The notes under the pieces are model-generated. The model made no database searches, had not been told where the DNA came from, and worked only from the letters and a program-made list of their open reading frames with translations. 39,935 nucleotides of DNA from Hyphomicrobiales bacterium (GTDB taxonomy: Bacteria > Pseudomonadota > Alphaproteobacteria > Rhizobiales > Rhizobiaceae). The position numbers and the translations under genes are program-made. Below are positions 15,852 to 24,700 of this stretch, in pieces (positions within the stretch are counted from its first letter, which is position 1; the number at the start of each line of letters is the position of its first letter). The stretch spans positions 270,405-310,339 of the forward strand of contig UCEY01000021.1 in assembly GCA_900471605.1 (NCBI GenBank), given 5' to 3'.

Positions 15852-16841
15852 TCAGGCGCGGACGGCAGCCCTCAATTGAGCCGGCGTCTGGCCGTATGTC
15901 TTTCGAAACAGTTTCCCGAAATGCGAGGCGTTTTCGAAGCCTATTTCCATGGCGATCTCGATCAGCGGAGCCTTTGTCTGGATCAACAGCCGCTTGGCAC
16001 GTTCCAGGCGCAGGCGCGTGTATACGTGGCCTGGAGAGCTCATCCCATTTTTGGCAAAGAGGCGCTCCAGCTGCCTGCGTGACAGGCCGACCGAGGCCGC
16101 CAGGTCATGGATGGGGATCATGCTGTCTATATGGTTCTCCATCGTGATGAGCACCGCCCTGAGGCGAGGATCGTCACATTCGATGGACAGAGGTCTGCGC
16201 GGCTGGATATCCAACGCGGTCCTCGCCTTGTCGATCTGCAGCACATCGAGCGCGTTTCTTTCGGCCTCCTTGCTGATATGGCGCCGGACGATCGACGCGG
16301 CCATGTCGGCCGCACTGCTGCCGCCGGCGCAGGAACCCCTGCTGCGATCCAGGTTGAATATCCGGTCGGCCCTTACCTCGTGGTCCGGGAAACGCTCGCG
16401 GAAAGCCGGGTAATGAAGCCAGCTGACGCAAGTCCGATGGTTTTTCATCAGGCCGGCTTCGGCGAGAATGAACGTCCCGGTGCAGACCCCGATCAACGGA
16501 ACCTTCTTGCCCGCGGATTTCTTAAGGTAGCCGATCGTTGCGTCGTCGATGGGTTGCCCAGTGTTCAGCAGTCCCCCTACAACGACGATATAATCGAACT
16601 CACCGGGATCGATGAAATCCGATGTCGGGGCCACCTGAACGCCGCAACTGGACGTGATCAGGTGGCGCGTGCTTCCCAATACCTGCCAGTCGGCGAAGAC
16701 ACGGCCGGACCTGTCGGATTCGTCGCTGGCGAGCCGCAACGTGTCGACGAACAAGGCAAATGCCGACAGCGTGAAGGAGCGGGCGAGTACGAAGCCGATC
16801 TTCAACTGTTTGGGGGCTACAGTTTCGCTCTCCGCCTTCAT
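15852..16841 (-). CDS. GATase1-like AraC family regulator (GlxA type)
   Basis: A 329-residue regulator. Residues 12-180 form a DJ-1/PfpI (class I glutamine amidotransferase-like) domain with the nucleophile elbow GVCTGTF (Cys120). Residues 235-325 are an AraC double helix-turn-helix (DLAASVGLSRRQLERLF, then EIAMEIGFENASHFGKLFRKTYGQTP). The ATG at 16841 is chosen because GGAG lies six bases upstream; an in-frame ATG four codons earlier has a poor site. Relatives such as GbdR, CdhR and SouR control catabolism of betaine, carnitine and sarcosine, which fits the betaine-type transporter just upstream. It follows the racemase-family gene on the same strand by 170 bp. Confidence 0.87.
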   Translation of the reverse strand: MKAESETVAPKQLKIGFVLARSFTLSAFALFVDTLRLASDESDRSGRVFADWQVLGSTRHLITSSCGVQVAPTSDFIDPGEFDYIVVVGGLLNTGQPIDDATIGYLKKSAGKKVPLIGVCTGTFILAEAGLMKNHRTCVSWLHYPAFRERFPDHEVRADRIFNLDRSRGSCAGGSSAADMAASIVRRHISKEAERNALDVLQIDKARTALDIQPRRPLSIECDDPRLRAVLITMENHIDSMIPIHDLAASVGLSRRQLERLFAKNGMSSPGHVYTRLRLERAKRLLIQTKAPLIEIAMEIGFENASHFGKLFRKTYGQTPAQLRAAVRA

Positions 16842-16954
16842 CCTCGTCTCCATCAAAATTCAACTTCGGCTGCGATGCCCGCCTTGTCGAAGGCCGTCTG
16901 TAAGTCCGCCGTTACCGCGTAGAATCCATCCGGACCCTGTTGCGGGGCGCTGCG

Positions 16955-16985
16955 TGTCCGGACATTTTCGACTATTGCTGTCCGG
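16955..16985. promoter_or_regulatory. TGTCCGG repeats upstream of the GATase-AraC regulator
   Basis: TGTCCGGACA (16955-16964) is a perfect 10-bp palindrome, and TGTCCGG recurs in direct orientation at 16979-16985, 24 bp on. A third TCCGGAC lies at 16929-16935. The repeats sit in the 170-bp gap ahead of the regulator gene and are operator candidates for it. Confidence 0.35.
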
Positions 16986-17011
16986 CCGATGCCCGCCTTC
17001 TCTGATTTTCC

Positions 17012-18010
17012 TTACCTGATCTGGAAACCCTGCGCCAACGGATCTCGATCATCGACGAATATCGTATTGTGACCGATGATCCGCGCCCAGCCGCTTATGC
17101 TCGGTCTTATACCCCGAAAACGTCCGATCGTCGCCTCGGCTTCCACCCGCCCTTCGAAAATCGTGCCGATCAGGCTCTCCTGGCGATAGGCTTCTCCGAC
17201 TTTGAGGCGCCCCTTGCCATGGAGCTGCGCCATCCGCGCGGAAGTTCCGGTGCCGCCCGGCGATCGGTCGATGGCCTTCTCTCCGTAAAACACCGCCCCG
17301 CGTCCATCGGCACCGCCGTTCGTCGGCTTGTCGCACCACAGGGCGTGATGGACGCCGTTTATTCTCTCGTCTTCGGGATGGACGGGATCGCAGATCGGCG
17401 CAAGGGCGTCGCGAAGCCGGCGGCTCAGCTCAACGATATCGCTTGCTGACATGCCGTCGAGCCCTTTCCAATTCCGCTGCGGCTCGACCACTGCATAATA
17501 GTTTCCGCCATAGGAGATATCGACGACAAGCCCGCCAAGACCCGGTACGTGAACCTCCACGTCCGCCTCGTGGAGGTAGCTTGCGACGTTGAACATGCGC
17601 ACGGATTCCACGAACTCGCCCTGCTTGTCGTACTTGATGTCGACTTTTCCCGCAGGCGTCTCTATCGAGAGCTGTCCCGGAACACGCGGCGTAACAAGTC
17701 CCTCTTCGATGGCGGCCGTGACCAGCCCGATCGTGCCGGCGCCGCACATCGGCAGACATCCGCTGACCTCGATAAAAATCACCGCAAAATCGCAATCGTC
17801 ACGATGGGCGGGATAGATGAGGGCTCCCGACATGATGTCGTGGCCACGCGGTTCGAACATCAATGCCTGGCGGATCCAGTCGTGCTCACGAATGAAGACG
17901 TCGCGGCGCTCCGCGATCGGCAGATGTGGAAGCAGCGGCCCGCCGGCAGCCACCAGCCTCACCGGGTTGCCGCAGGTATGCGCGTCGATACAAAAGAAAC
18001 TGCGGCGCAT
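17012..18010 (-). CDS. proline racemase family enzyme lacking the second catalytic Cys
   Basis: A 332-residue member of the proline racemase/4-hydroxyproline epimerase/trans-3-hydroxyproline dehydratase family. The first active-site Cys is present (PMCGAG, Cys89), although the His usual in the MCGH motif is Ala. In the second motif (DRSPxGTGTSARMAQL) the position that is Cys in epimerases and Thr in dehydratases is Gly252 (codon GGC at 17255-17257). Two-base epimerisation therefore looks unlikely as drawn from known mechanisms. GGAG lies nine bases before the ATG. It is the last gene of the betaine-type transporter operon, 14 bp after the second permease gene, so it acts on that substrate or an intermediate. 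Exact reaction unknown. Confidence 0.85.
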   Translation of the reverse strand: MRRSFFCIDAHTCGNPVRLVAAGGPLLPHLPIAERRDVFIREHDWIRQALMFEPRGHDIMSGALIYPAHRDDCDFAVIFIEVSGCLPMCGAGTIGLVTAAIEEGLVTPRVPGQLSIETPAGKVDIKYDKQGEFVESVRMFNVASYLHEADVEVHVPGLGGLVVDISYGGNYYAVVEPQRNWKGLDGMSASDIVELSRRLRDALAPICDPVHPEDERINGVHHALWCDKPTNGGADGRGAVFYGEKAIDRSPGGTGTSARMAQLHGKGRLKVGEAYRQESLIGTIFEGRVEAEATIGRFRGIRPSISGWARIIGHNTIFVDDRDPLAQGFQIR

Positions 18011-18024
18011 TGAAAAATCTCCGA

Positions 18025-18885
18025 CTAGGCTGCCGTCGCCGATCGTCCGATCCGGCGTCCCTGCAAAGCCCCCTTGGACAGCCGGTCCAGCAGGATCGCG
18101 ATCGCAACGATGGCAAGTCCGGCTCTAAGACCGAGCCCCATTTCCATGCGGGTCAGGCCGCGTGTCACTTCGGCGCCAAGCCCCCCGGCCCCGACGAGCC
18201 CGGCCAGCACGACCATTGCCAATGACAGCAGGATGCACTGATTGAGGCCAACCAGAAGTGTCGGAGTGGCCGACGGAATTTCGATCTTGAGCAGGATCGA
18301 TCGGGGTGAAGCACCGCTCGCCTGGCCGAGTTCGAGAAGGTCCTTCGGCACCTGGTTGAAGGCGAGCGTCGTCAGACGCAGCATCGGCGGGATTCCGTAG
18401 ACGATCGTCGCGATGATCGCGGGGACCCGGCCGAGGCTGAAAAGCATGACGGCAGGGATGAGATAAACCCATGGGGGGACGGTCTGCATGATGTCCAGCA
18501 CAGGTCGGCTGGCGGCCGCGAACTTCTCGTATCGCGAGGCCAGAATTCCGAGCGGAAACGCCACCAGCACCGAGATCATCACCGCCACGGTGACCAGGGC
18601 CAGCGTCTGCATCGAGGCGGTCCAGAGACCCGACAGAAAACAGAAAGCCAATGCAATGGCTGTCACGGTGGCCGCGCGGAAACCGATCAGGAACCCCGCG
18701 AGAAGAACAGCTGCGATTATCACGGCATAAGCGGGCGGATAAAGAAGAGCGGCTTCAATTCCTCCAAGCACGGTTTCGATCAGCTTCGTGAGGGCGGCGA
18801 AGAACGGATGGAAATTCGCGTTCAGCCAATCGACCGCAGGAGCGAGGTAAGCGCCTGGAGAAAAACGCAGGACGTCCGGATTCAT
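18025..18885 (-). CDS. ProW-type betaine ABC transporter permease (second)
   Basis: A 286-residue inner-membrane permease of the glycine betaine/proline (OpuAB/ProW) type. Hydrophobic helices fill residues 50-275, and the cytoplasmic EAA-type loop that docks the ATPase is in FNQVPKDLLELGQASGASPRSILLKIEIPSATP (about 175-208). Its start overlaps the stop of the first permease gene by 4 bp (ATGA), so the two are translationally coupled and probably form a heterodimeric pore. Two permeases are unusual for ProU, which normally uses one ProW dimer, but known from choline/betaine-type systems of rhizobia. Confidence 0.88.
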   Translation of the reverse strand: MNPDVLRFSPGAYLAPAVDWLNANFHPFFAALTKLIETVLGGIEAALLYPPAYAVIIAAVLLAGFLIGFRAATVTAIALAFCFLSGLWTASMQTLALVTVAVMISVLVAFPLGILASRYEKFAAASRPVLDIMQTVPPWVYLIPAVMLFSLGRVPAIIATIVYGIPPMLRLTTLAFNQVPKDLLELGQASGASPRSILLKIEIPSATPTLLVGLNQCILLSLAMVVLAGLVGAGGLGAEVTRGLTRMEMGLGLRAGLAIVAIAILLDRLSKGALQGRRIGRSATAA

Positions 18886-19730
18886 CTTACACCCGCCTTC
18901 GCACGGTGCGCCGCGCTTTGAGTGAGCCTGTCCAACACCATGGTCAGGATGACGATGGCGATGGCGGCGTTGATCGATGTGGCAATGTCGAGTGTCCGGA
19001 CCGCCCCGTAGATGGTCTCGCCGAGACCGCCCGAGCCGACGATCCCGGCAATCACCACCATGCCGAAAGCCATCATCAGGCTTTGATTAATGCCCGCCAT
19101 GATGCTGGGCATGGCGAAAGGAAGCCTTATTTTAGTGAACATCTGCCACGGGGAGAGGCCGCTTGCCTGTCCGAGTTCGATGAACTCGCGCGGCGTCATC
19201 CGGATGCCGAGCGAGGTGAGGCGGATCGAGGGCGGCATCGCAACGATGAATGTGGCGACCAGCGCAGTCGCCGGGCCATATCCAAGAAGGGCGATGGCCG
19301 GCAGAAGGTATATATAGGGCGGCAGGGTCTGGATCAGATCGAGCGCCGGTTCCAGAGCGCGGTCAAAGGTTTTTACGAAGCCGGCGACTATGCCGATGGG
19401 AATTCCGACCGCGAGTGCGAGTATCGTGGCAGTTGCCACGAGGGCAAGAGTGCTCATGGTCTCCGCCCACAGGCCCATGAAAGCGCAGAACGCCAGCGCA
19501 ATGCCTGCAAGCAAACCAGCCACCGGATTGAGAAGTCGCCAGGCGAGCAGTCCGGCAATGATCGCGATGACATAGAAGGGAGCGAGTTCCAGGAACCAGA
19601 GGATGCCGTCATAGGTGCCCTGCAGGACAAACCTGATGAACTCGAACAGCCATTCTCCGTTGTCGCCGATCCAGCCAAGCGCATTGTCCGTCGAGGTGTC
19701 GAAAAGATCGGTAATGACTGAGGTGTCCAT
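18882..19730 (-). CDS. ProW-type betaine ABC transporter permease (first)
   Basis: A 282-residue permease paralogous to the next gene, with the same layout and the EAA-type loop IRMTPREFIELGQASGLSPWQMFTKIRLPFAMP in outline (about 165-200). The ATG at 19730 has GGAGG seven bases upstream, so it is preferred to a GTG two codons earlier. It follows the ATPase gene by 11 bp. With the second permease, the CBS-containing ATPase and the binding protein it makes a complete betaine-type importer. Confidence 0.88.
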   Translation of the reverse strand: MDTSVITDLFDTSTDNALGWIGDNGEWLFEFIRFVLQGTYDGILWFLELAPFYVIAIIAGLLAWRLLNPVAGLLAGIALAFCAFMGLWAETMSTLALVATATILALAVGIPIGIVAGFVKTFDRALEPALDLIQTLPPYIYLLPAIALLGYGPATALVATFIVAMPPSIRLTSLGIRMTPREFIELGQASGLSPWQMFTKIRLPFAMPSIMAGINQSLMMAFGMVVIAGIVGSGGLGETIYGAVRTLDIATSINAAIAIVILTMVLDRLTQSAAHRAKAGVR

Positions 19731-19741
19731 GCCCACTCCTC

Positions 19742-20830
19742 CTACGCCGCGCCGGGCGCTCCAGCAGGCATCCCGGCGACACCGCGGAGCAGGCCGCGGG
19801 TCGTGACAACGCCAACAATTGAGCCGTTTTCGACGACAGCCACCGCATCCCGCTCGGAGCGCATGGTGATGTCGATGAGTTCGCCGATGTCCGCCTCAGG
19901 CGAGGCCTTGAGAAGCGCGTCTACGTCGCAGTGGGGTTGTGAGGTCTTGAAGTCGCCGACGGGACGCATCACCGAATGCGCCTTGACCAGGTGAATTCGG
20001 GAAATGCCGGCCACGAATTCGGCGACATAGTCGCCGGCCGGTTTGGTGACGATCTCTTCGGCCGTGCCGACCTGGACGATGATGCCGTCCTTCATGATTG
20101 CAATCCGGTCGCCGATCCGGATGGCTTCCTCAAGGTCATGGGTGATGAACACCGCAGACTTGCCCAGAGATTTGGTCAACTGCCGGAATTCGTCCTGCAG
20201 CTGGCGCCTGATCAGAGGATCGAGCGCGCTGAACGGCTCGTCCATCAGGATGATTTCGGGATCGGCTGCCAGGGCCCTGGCGAGCCCGACACGCTGCTGC
20301 ATTCCGCCTGACAGCTCCGAGGGATATCGCGATATCCAGTCGGAAAGACCGACCTTCGCCAAGGCCGCGCGGGCGGTTTCGTTGCGCTCGTCCTTTGGAA
20401 CGCCGCGGACCTCAAGACCGAACGCGGCGTTTTCGAGCACCGTCCGATAGGGAAGAAGGGCGACACTCTGGAAGACCATGCCGATATTGCGCGCCCGCAT
20501 GTCGCGCAGCTCAGCCGGATTGAGCTTGGCGATCTCCCTGCCTTTCACGACGATTTTGCCGAGGCTCGGCTCGATCAGGCGGTTGAGAAGGCGCACGAGC
20601 GTCGACTTTCCGCTGCCCGAAAGGCCCATGATGCAGAAGATTTCGCCGCGACGAACCTGAAGGCTGGCGTCAGAGACGCCGACGACACAATCGAAATCCT
20701 GGAGCACCTGCTTCTTCGACAATCCGCGTTCGGACACGGCCTTCACGGCCGCTGAAGATCGTGCGCCGAATATCTTCCAGACGTTCTGGCAATCCAGCAG
20801 TACGTCATTTGCTTCTTTGACGGTGTTCAT
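19742..20830 (-). CDS. ProV-type betaine ABC transporter ATPase with CBS region
   Basis: A 362-residue ATPase of the ProV/OpuAA type. Walker A GLSGSGKST is at 69-77, signature LSGGM at 173-177, Walker B IILMDEP at 193-199, and the H-loop in FITHDLEEA. Residues 280-355 form a CBS-like tail (VDALLKASPEADIGELIDITMRSERDAVAVVENGSIVGVVTTRGLLRG in part), which in OpuA senses ionic strength or nucleotides. The insertion LSKKQVLQDFDCVVGVSDASL before the ABC core is typical of ProV. ATG with GGGGA is chosen over an upstream TTG. It energises the two ProW-like permeases. Confidence 0.9.
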   Translation of the reverse strand: MNTVKEANDVLLDCQNVWKIFGARSSAAVKAVSERGLSKKQVLQDFDCVVGVSDASLQVRRGEIFCIMGLSGSGKSTLVRLLNRLIEPSLGKIVVKGREIAKLNPAELRDMRARNIGMVFQSVALLPYRTVLENAAFGLEVRGVPKDERNETARAALAKVGLSDWISRYPSELSGGMQQRVGLARALAADPEIILMDEPFSALDPLIRRQLQDEFRQLTKSLGKSAVFITHDLEEAIRIGDRIAIMKDGIIVQVGTAEEIVTKPAGDYVAEFVAGISRIHLVKAHSVMRPVGDFKTSQPHCDVDALLKASPEADIGELIDITMRSERDAVAVVENGSIVGVVTTRGLLRGVAGMPAGAPGAA

Positions 20831-20908
20831 CGCGTTCCCCAACGCCAGCTTTTGCTGGTCTGCGTGTGGTTTCGCGGACCGCCAGCTCGGCGGCCCGCGT
20901 TTCGAAAG

Positions 20909-21760
20909 TTATTGCTTCTTGATGTTTTCCCAGCGCTTGATGAGGTCTGCATGAGCCTGGATCCATGCCGCAACGGCTTCGTCCATTGTCTTGCCGTCAT
21001 TGACGGCGCTGTTGATGGAGGTGATGTCGGCAAGCGGCACGTAAACGCTTGCGATGACTTCACGCGCGCGGGGATATTTCTCAGAGAAGCCCTTCTGGCC
21101 GATCCAGTAATAGCTTTGCGGCGGCGGGAAGACGCCCTTCGGATCCTTGAGGAACTTCACGTCGTACTTCTGCATCATCCACGACGGTTCCCAGACCGTG
21201 ACGGCAATCCATTCCTTGCGATCGGTCGCCGATTTCAGGGCGGCGGTCATGGCTGCGGTGCTGCCTTCGACGAGCTGGAGCTTGAGGCCATAGTCTTTGA
21301 CGGCCTTGCTGGTATCCCGCATCAGGCCCGATCCCGGCTCGATGCCGACGATCTTGCCGCCGAACTTGTCGGCATTGTCGTTGAGCTGGTCGATGGAATC
21401 GATCGTCACGTATTTCGGCACGGCGATCGCCTGAAACAGGCCGTGCGAAACCGGTGAAACCTTCTCGAGACGGTTCTTGTTCTTGTCCCAGTAATCCTGG
21501 GCGACATAATCCGTCTGGGAAGCAAGGATTTGGATGTCGCCCTTGCTCAGCGCGGCGTAGGCAATGCCCCATTCCGAAAACGGCACCACTTTGACCGTGT
21601 AGCCGGAGTCCTCCAGAACCTTCTTGGTAATTCCGGTGATGGGCGTCAGATCCTCCCACGACATCGTACCCACCGTAATCGTCTTCTCCTCCGCGTGAGC
21701 GGACACCATGGTCATACCGACCATTGCGGCCGCGCAGAGCGCTTTCCACCATGCCTTCAT
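20909..21760 (-). CDS. OpuAC/ProX-type betaine substrate-binding protein
   Basis: A 283-residue periplasmic binding protein of the OpuAC family. The signal peptide MKAWWKALCAAAMVGMTMVS in outline is cleaved after AHA (residue 23). Family stretches include ITVGTMSWEDLTP, YTVKVVPFSEWGIAYAALSKGDIQI and VTVWEPSWMMQKYD; the tryptophans here (SWED, VWEPSW, YYWIG) are candidates for the aromatic cage that binds quaternary amines by cation-pi contact. GAGGAG precedes the ATG. It lies between the FAD oxidoreductase gene and the ATPase gene in one operon. Likely ligands are proline betaine, hydroxyproline betaine, carnitine or a related amine; choice is inference. Confidence 0.88.
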   Translation of the reverse strand: MKAWWKALCAAAMVGMTMVSAHAEEKTITVGTMSWEDLTPITGITKKVLEDSGYTVKVVPFSEWGIAYAALSKGDIQILASQTDYVAQDYWDKNKNRLEKVSPVSHGLFQAIAVPKYVTIDSIDQLNDNADKFGGKIVGIEPGSGLMRDTSKAVKDYGLKLQLVEGSTAAMTAALKSATDRKEWIAVTVWEPSWMMQKYDVKFLKDPKGVFPPPQSYYWIGQKGFSEKYPRAREVIASVYVPLADITSINSAVNDGKTMDEAVAAWIQAHADLIKRWENIKKQ

Positions 21761-21839
21761 TGGTATTCTCCTCTTTTTTCGTTCCCATCTGTGTTGAAGA
21801 CCGGCGGTTGGCTCAGCCCTCAGATTGCGCGGCGACGGA

Positions 21840-23186
21840 TCATCCCTCGCGACCAGCACGCAATTCCTGCAATCGGATCACCGAGTTGATGCCGAGCCAT
21901 GCCAGCGGTTCCGGGGGAAGCCGGGATGGCTCGGGGTGATCCATGTATTGTTCGAGATGTCGGGACGTGATCCCTGTTGCCAGTTCGGCGGCCATCATGC
22001 CGGCGAGCGTGCTTTTTACGGTGCCCAATCCGTTTTCGACGCAGGCCGAATAGAGACCTTCCTCGAGTTCGCCCGAGGCGGGCACATGGTTCAGCGTCAG
22101 ACAGATCCGTCCCGCCCAACTATGCTCGAAGGGAATGCCTTTCAGGCCGGGAAATCGCGCATCGAGGGAAGCTCGGTGCTCCCGGACCATCCTGGCCATG
22201 CGACGTTCCGTTATCTCGACGGCGGTTTCGTAGGTATATTTCGTCCGGATTGCGATGCGTGATTGCCCGCCAGTCGTGATCTTGCGGACCGTCGCTCCCA
22301 TTGCGTCGGCGGGAAGCAGTGCCCATCTGTCCCGGCCCGACGCCTCGCGTCCGAAATCTTCCGCAGGGAAGGGGGCGGTCATGGAGGCGTAGGCAAATAT
22401 GTGCATCAGCCGGCCGCCGTAATAGCCGAAGTCGTCGATGTGGCCGTTCACCCCCAGGATCACCTTGGGAGCGGTAACCTTTCCCCGCGCGGAAACGGCG
22501 GTCCACGCTCCGCTCCTGCGTTCGAGGGAGACGACGGGTGACCGTTCGAAAAGAGCGACTTTGGAAGAAAGCCCGGCGGCGAACTCGCGGATGTAATCGG
22601 CGGGCTGTATCAGCACGGCTCCCGGTGTGAAAAGCCCGCCCAGATAGTAGTTGGAGCCGGTGATGTCGCGCATCTCGGCGGCATCGAGAAAAACGTGTTT
22701 CTCGCCGGCGTTCTTCAGAGATTCTCCGAAACTCCGGTTCAGCCCAAGGCCACGCGCGGTCGCGGCGGCATTGATCTTGCCCGAGGGGTCGAATGTCTCG
22801 CGCGACATTCCATACTCTTGCGCAGCCCGCGTCGCGAAGGCGATTGCCGAGCGGTTTTGTGCCATTTCCAGCCGAGTGGAGTCGGCACCGCCGCTCGAAT
22901 ACTCGCTGGAGGACAGATTGTGCGGGACGTCGATCATGAAGCCGGAATTGCGGCCCGACGTTCCTTTCCCCACTTCGCTCGCTTCGAGGATGACGATCTT
23001 GTCCTGAGGCCGAAGCTCCAGCAGGCGGCGGGCTGCGGAGAGGCCCGCAAACCCCGCGCCGATGATCAACCAGTCCGCCGTCACGTTACCGTCGAGGCTC
23101 ACGGCCGGGAAGGATCGCTGACCGATCGCCTCCCACCCCGAGACGCCATTCTCAACCGGCAGGCGTTTGACGGATCTTGTGATCAT
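21840..23186 (-). CDS. FAD-dependent amine/D-amino acid oxidoreductase (DAO family)
   Basis: A 448-residue flavoprotein of the glycine/D-amino acid oxidase (DAO) family, closest in style to PuuB-like and sarcosine/dimethylglycine oxidoreductases. The FAD dinucleotide-binding motif GAGFAG is at 43-48 with the ribose-binding Glu68 in VILEAS, followed by GKGTSGRNSGFM, the usual flavin contact region. The C-terminal GLYSACVENGLGTVKSTLAG closes the FAD site. It should oxidise a C-N bond of an amine or imino acid to an imine. Its start overlaps the aldehyde dehydrogenase stop by 4 bp (ATGA). In the rhizobial hydroxyproline pathway the equivalent family member is HypO. Confidence 0.86.
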   Translation of the reverse strand: MITRSVKRLPVENGVSGWEAIGQRSFPAVSLDGNVTADWLIIGAGFAGLSAARRLLELRPQDKIVILEASEVGKGTSGRNSGFMIDVPHNLSSSEYSSGGADSTRLEMAQNRSAIAFATRAAQEYGMSRETFDPSGKINAAATARGLGLNRSFGESLKNAGEKHVFLDAAEMRDITGSNYYLGGLFTPGAVLIQPADYIREFAAGLSSKVALFERSPVVSLERRSGAWTAVSARGKVTAPKVILGVNGHIDDFGYYGGRLMHIFAYASMTAPFPAEDFGREASGRDRWALLPADAMGATVRKITTGGQSRIAIRTKYTYETAVEITERRMARMVREHRASLDARFPGLKGIPFEHSWAGRICLTLNHVPASGELEEGLYSACVENGLGTVKSTLAGMMAAELATGITSRHLEQYMDHPEPSRLPPEPLAWLGINSVIRLQELRAGREG

Positions 23187-24700
23187 CGGACCGTCTCGTC
23201 GATCGAGCGTTCCGACACGTCGATCCAGATCGTCTTGAGTTCGCAGTAGTTGTCATGCGCGAAGATCGACTTGTCGCGCCCGCCGAAACCGGACTCCTTG
23301 TAGCCGCCGAAGGGAGTTGTCGCGTCGCCCTCGCCGAAGCAGTTGACGGTGACGACGCCCGCCCGGATTTCCCGCGACAGCTTGATCGCCTTCCGGAGAC
23401 TTCCCGTATAAACCGAGGCCGTCAGGCCATAGTTGGTGTCGTTGGCAAGCGCGATGGCCTCAGCCAGATTTTCGAAGGTCGTCACCGAAAGGATCGGCCC
23501 GAAGATCTCCTCCTTGAAAAGGCGGCTTGTCGGCCTGACGCCATCGACCACCGTCGGTTCGATGAAGATCCCGTCCTGCGTTTCGCCGCCATGGGCAATC
23601 GAGAGCTTCTCGGTTTTGACGTCGTCGAGGAACGATTTCACCTTTTCGAAATGGTTCCTGCTGACGAGAGCGCCGATGCGGTTTTCCGGATCGAGCGGGT
23701 CACCCGTCTTCCACTCGCGCATATAGGCGCCGATCCGCCGGAGCAGCTCATCCTTGATGCTCGACTGGACGATCAGCCGCGACGTGGCCGAGCAATTCTC
23801 GCCCATGTTCCAGAACGCTCCGTTGACCACCTGTTCGGCGACGAGGTCCAGATCCTCGGCATCTTCGAGCACCACGGCAGGGTTCTTACCGCCGCATTCC
23901 AGAACGACACGCTTGAGGTTGGAATCAGCCGCATAACGCAGGAATCGGCGGCCGGTCGGCGTCGATCCGGTGAACGCCACCATGTCGACATCCATGTGCA
24001 GGCCAATCGGCTCACCGACATCCTTGCCGCCGCCCGTCACGACGTTGAAGACACCGGCGGGAATGCCCGCTTCGAAGGCGAGTTCAGCGACACGCAACGT
24101 CGTCAGCGTCGTTTCCTGGGCGGGCTTGACGATGACGGAGCAGCCCGCGGCCAAAGCGGGGCCGATCTTCCAGGCCAGCATCAGGAGCGGGAAATTCCAC
24201 GGCAGGACGCAGCCGACCACGCCAACCGGCTCGCGCACGACCATGGTCAGTGCGTTCGGGCCGACCGGAGCGGTATTGTCATAGAGCTTGTCGATCAGTT
24301 CCGCATGCCAGCGGATCGTGTGGATCGTGTCCGGAACATCGACGGTCTGGCACTCGCGGATCGGCTTGCCGCTGTCGAGGCTTTCCATGACGGCGAGTTC
24401 GTGGCGGTTCTCTCCGAGGAGCTTCGCGAACCTGAGGAGCGTGGCCTTCCGGTCGCCGGGTGATTGAAGACGCCAGCGGCCGTCTTCGAAAGCCTGCCGT
24501 GCCTTGGAAACTGCGTAATCGACATCGCTTGCGTCACATGCCGCGATTTCGGCGAGCGCGTCTCCCGTCGCAGGATTGGTCGTGCTGAACGTCTTGCCGG
24601 AGCTGGCCGGACGGAAGGCACCATCGATGAAGGCGTTGGTGGGCAATTGAAGATCTGCAGCGATCGCCTTGTATTCGGCCGCGGTCAAAGGTTCATGCAT
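23183..24700 (-). CDS. NAD(P)-dependent aldehyde dehydrogenase (PuuC-like)
   Basis: A 505-residue ALDH-superfamily enzyme that oxidises an aldehyde to a carboxylate. PWNF is at 167-170, FTGST at 243-247, the general base Glu268 in LECGGK, and the nucleophile Cys303 in GENCSA. The C-terminal FGGYKESGFGGRDKS and ELKTIWI match the PuuC branch (gamma-glutamyl-aminobutyraldehyde dehydrogenase of E. coli). Its start overlaps the end of the DapA-family gene by 8 bp. It may act on the aldehyde made after the FAD oxidoreductase or the DapA-family step, in the manner of HypH, which oxidises 2-oxoglutarate semialdehyde. Confidence 0.9.
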   Translation of the reverse strand: MHEPLTAAEYKAIAADLQLPTNAFIDGAFRPASSGKTFSTTNPATGDALAEIAACDASDVDYAVSKARQAFEDGRWRLQSPGDRKATLLRFAKLLGENRHELAVMESLDSGKPIRECQTVDVPDTIHTIRWHAELIDKLYDNTAPVGPNALTMVVREPVGVVGCVLPWNFPLLMLAWKIGPALAAGCSVIVKPAQETTLTTLRVAELAFEAGIPAGVFNVVTGGGKDVGEPIGLHMDVDMVAFTGSTPTGRRFLRYAADSNLKRVVLECGGKNPAVVLEDAEDLDLVAEQVVNGAFWNMGENCSATSRLIVQSSIKDELLRRIGAYMREWKTGDPLDPENRIGALVSRNHFEKVKSFLDDVKTEKLSIAHGGETQDGIFIEPTVVDGVRPTSRLFKEEIFGPILSVTTFENLAEAIALANDTNYGLTASVYTGSLRKAIKLSREIRAGVVTVNCFGEGDATTPFGGYKESGFGGRDKSIFAHDNYCELKTIWIDVSERSIDETVR

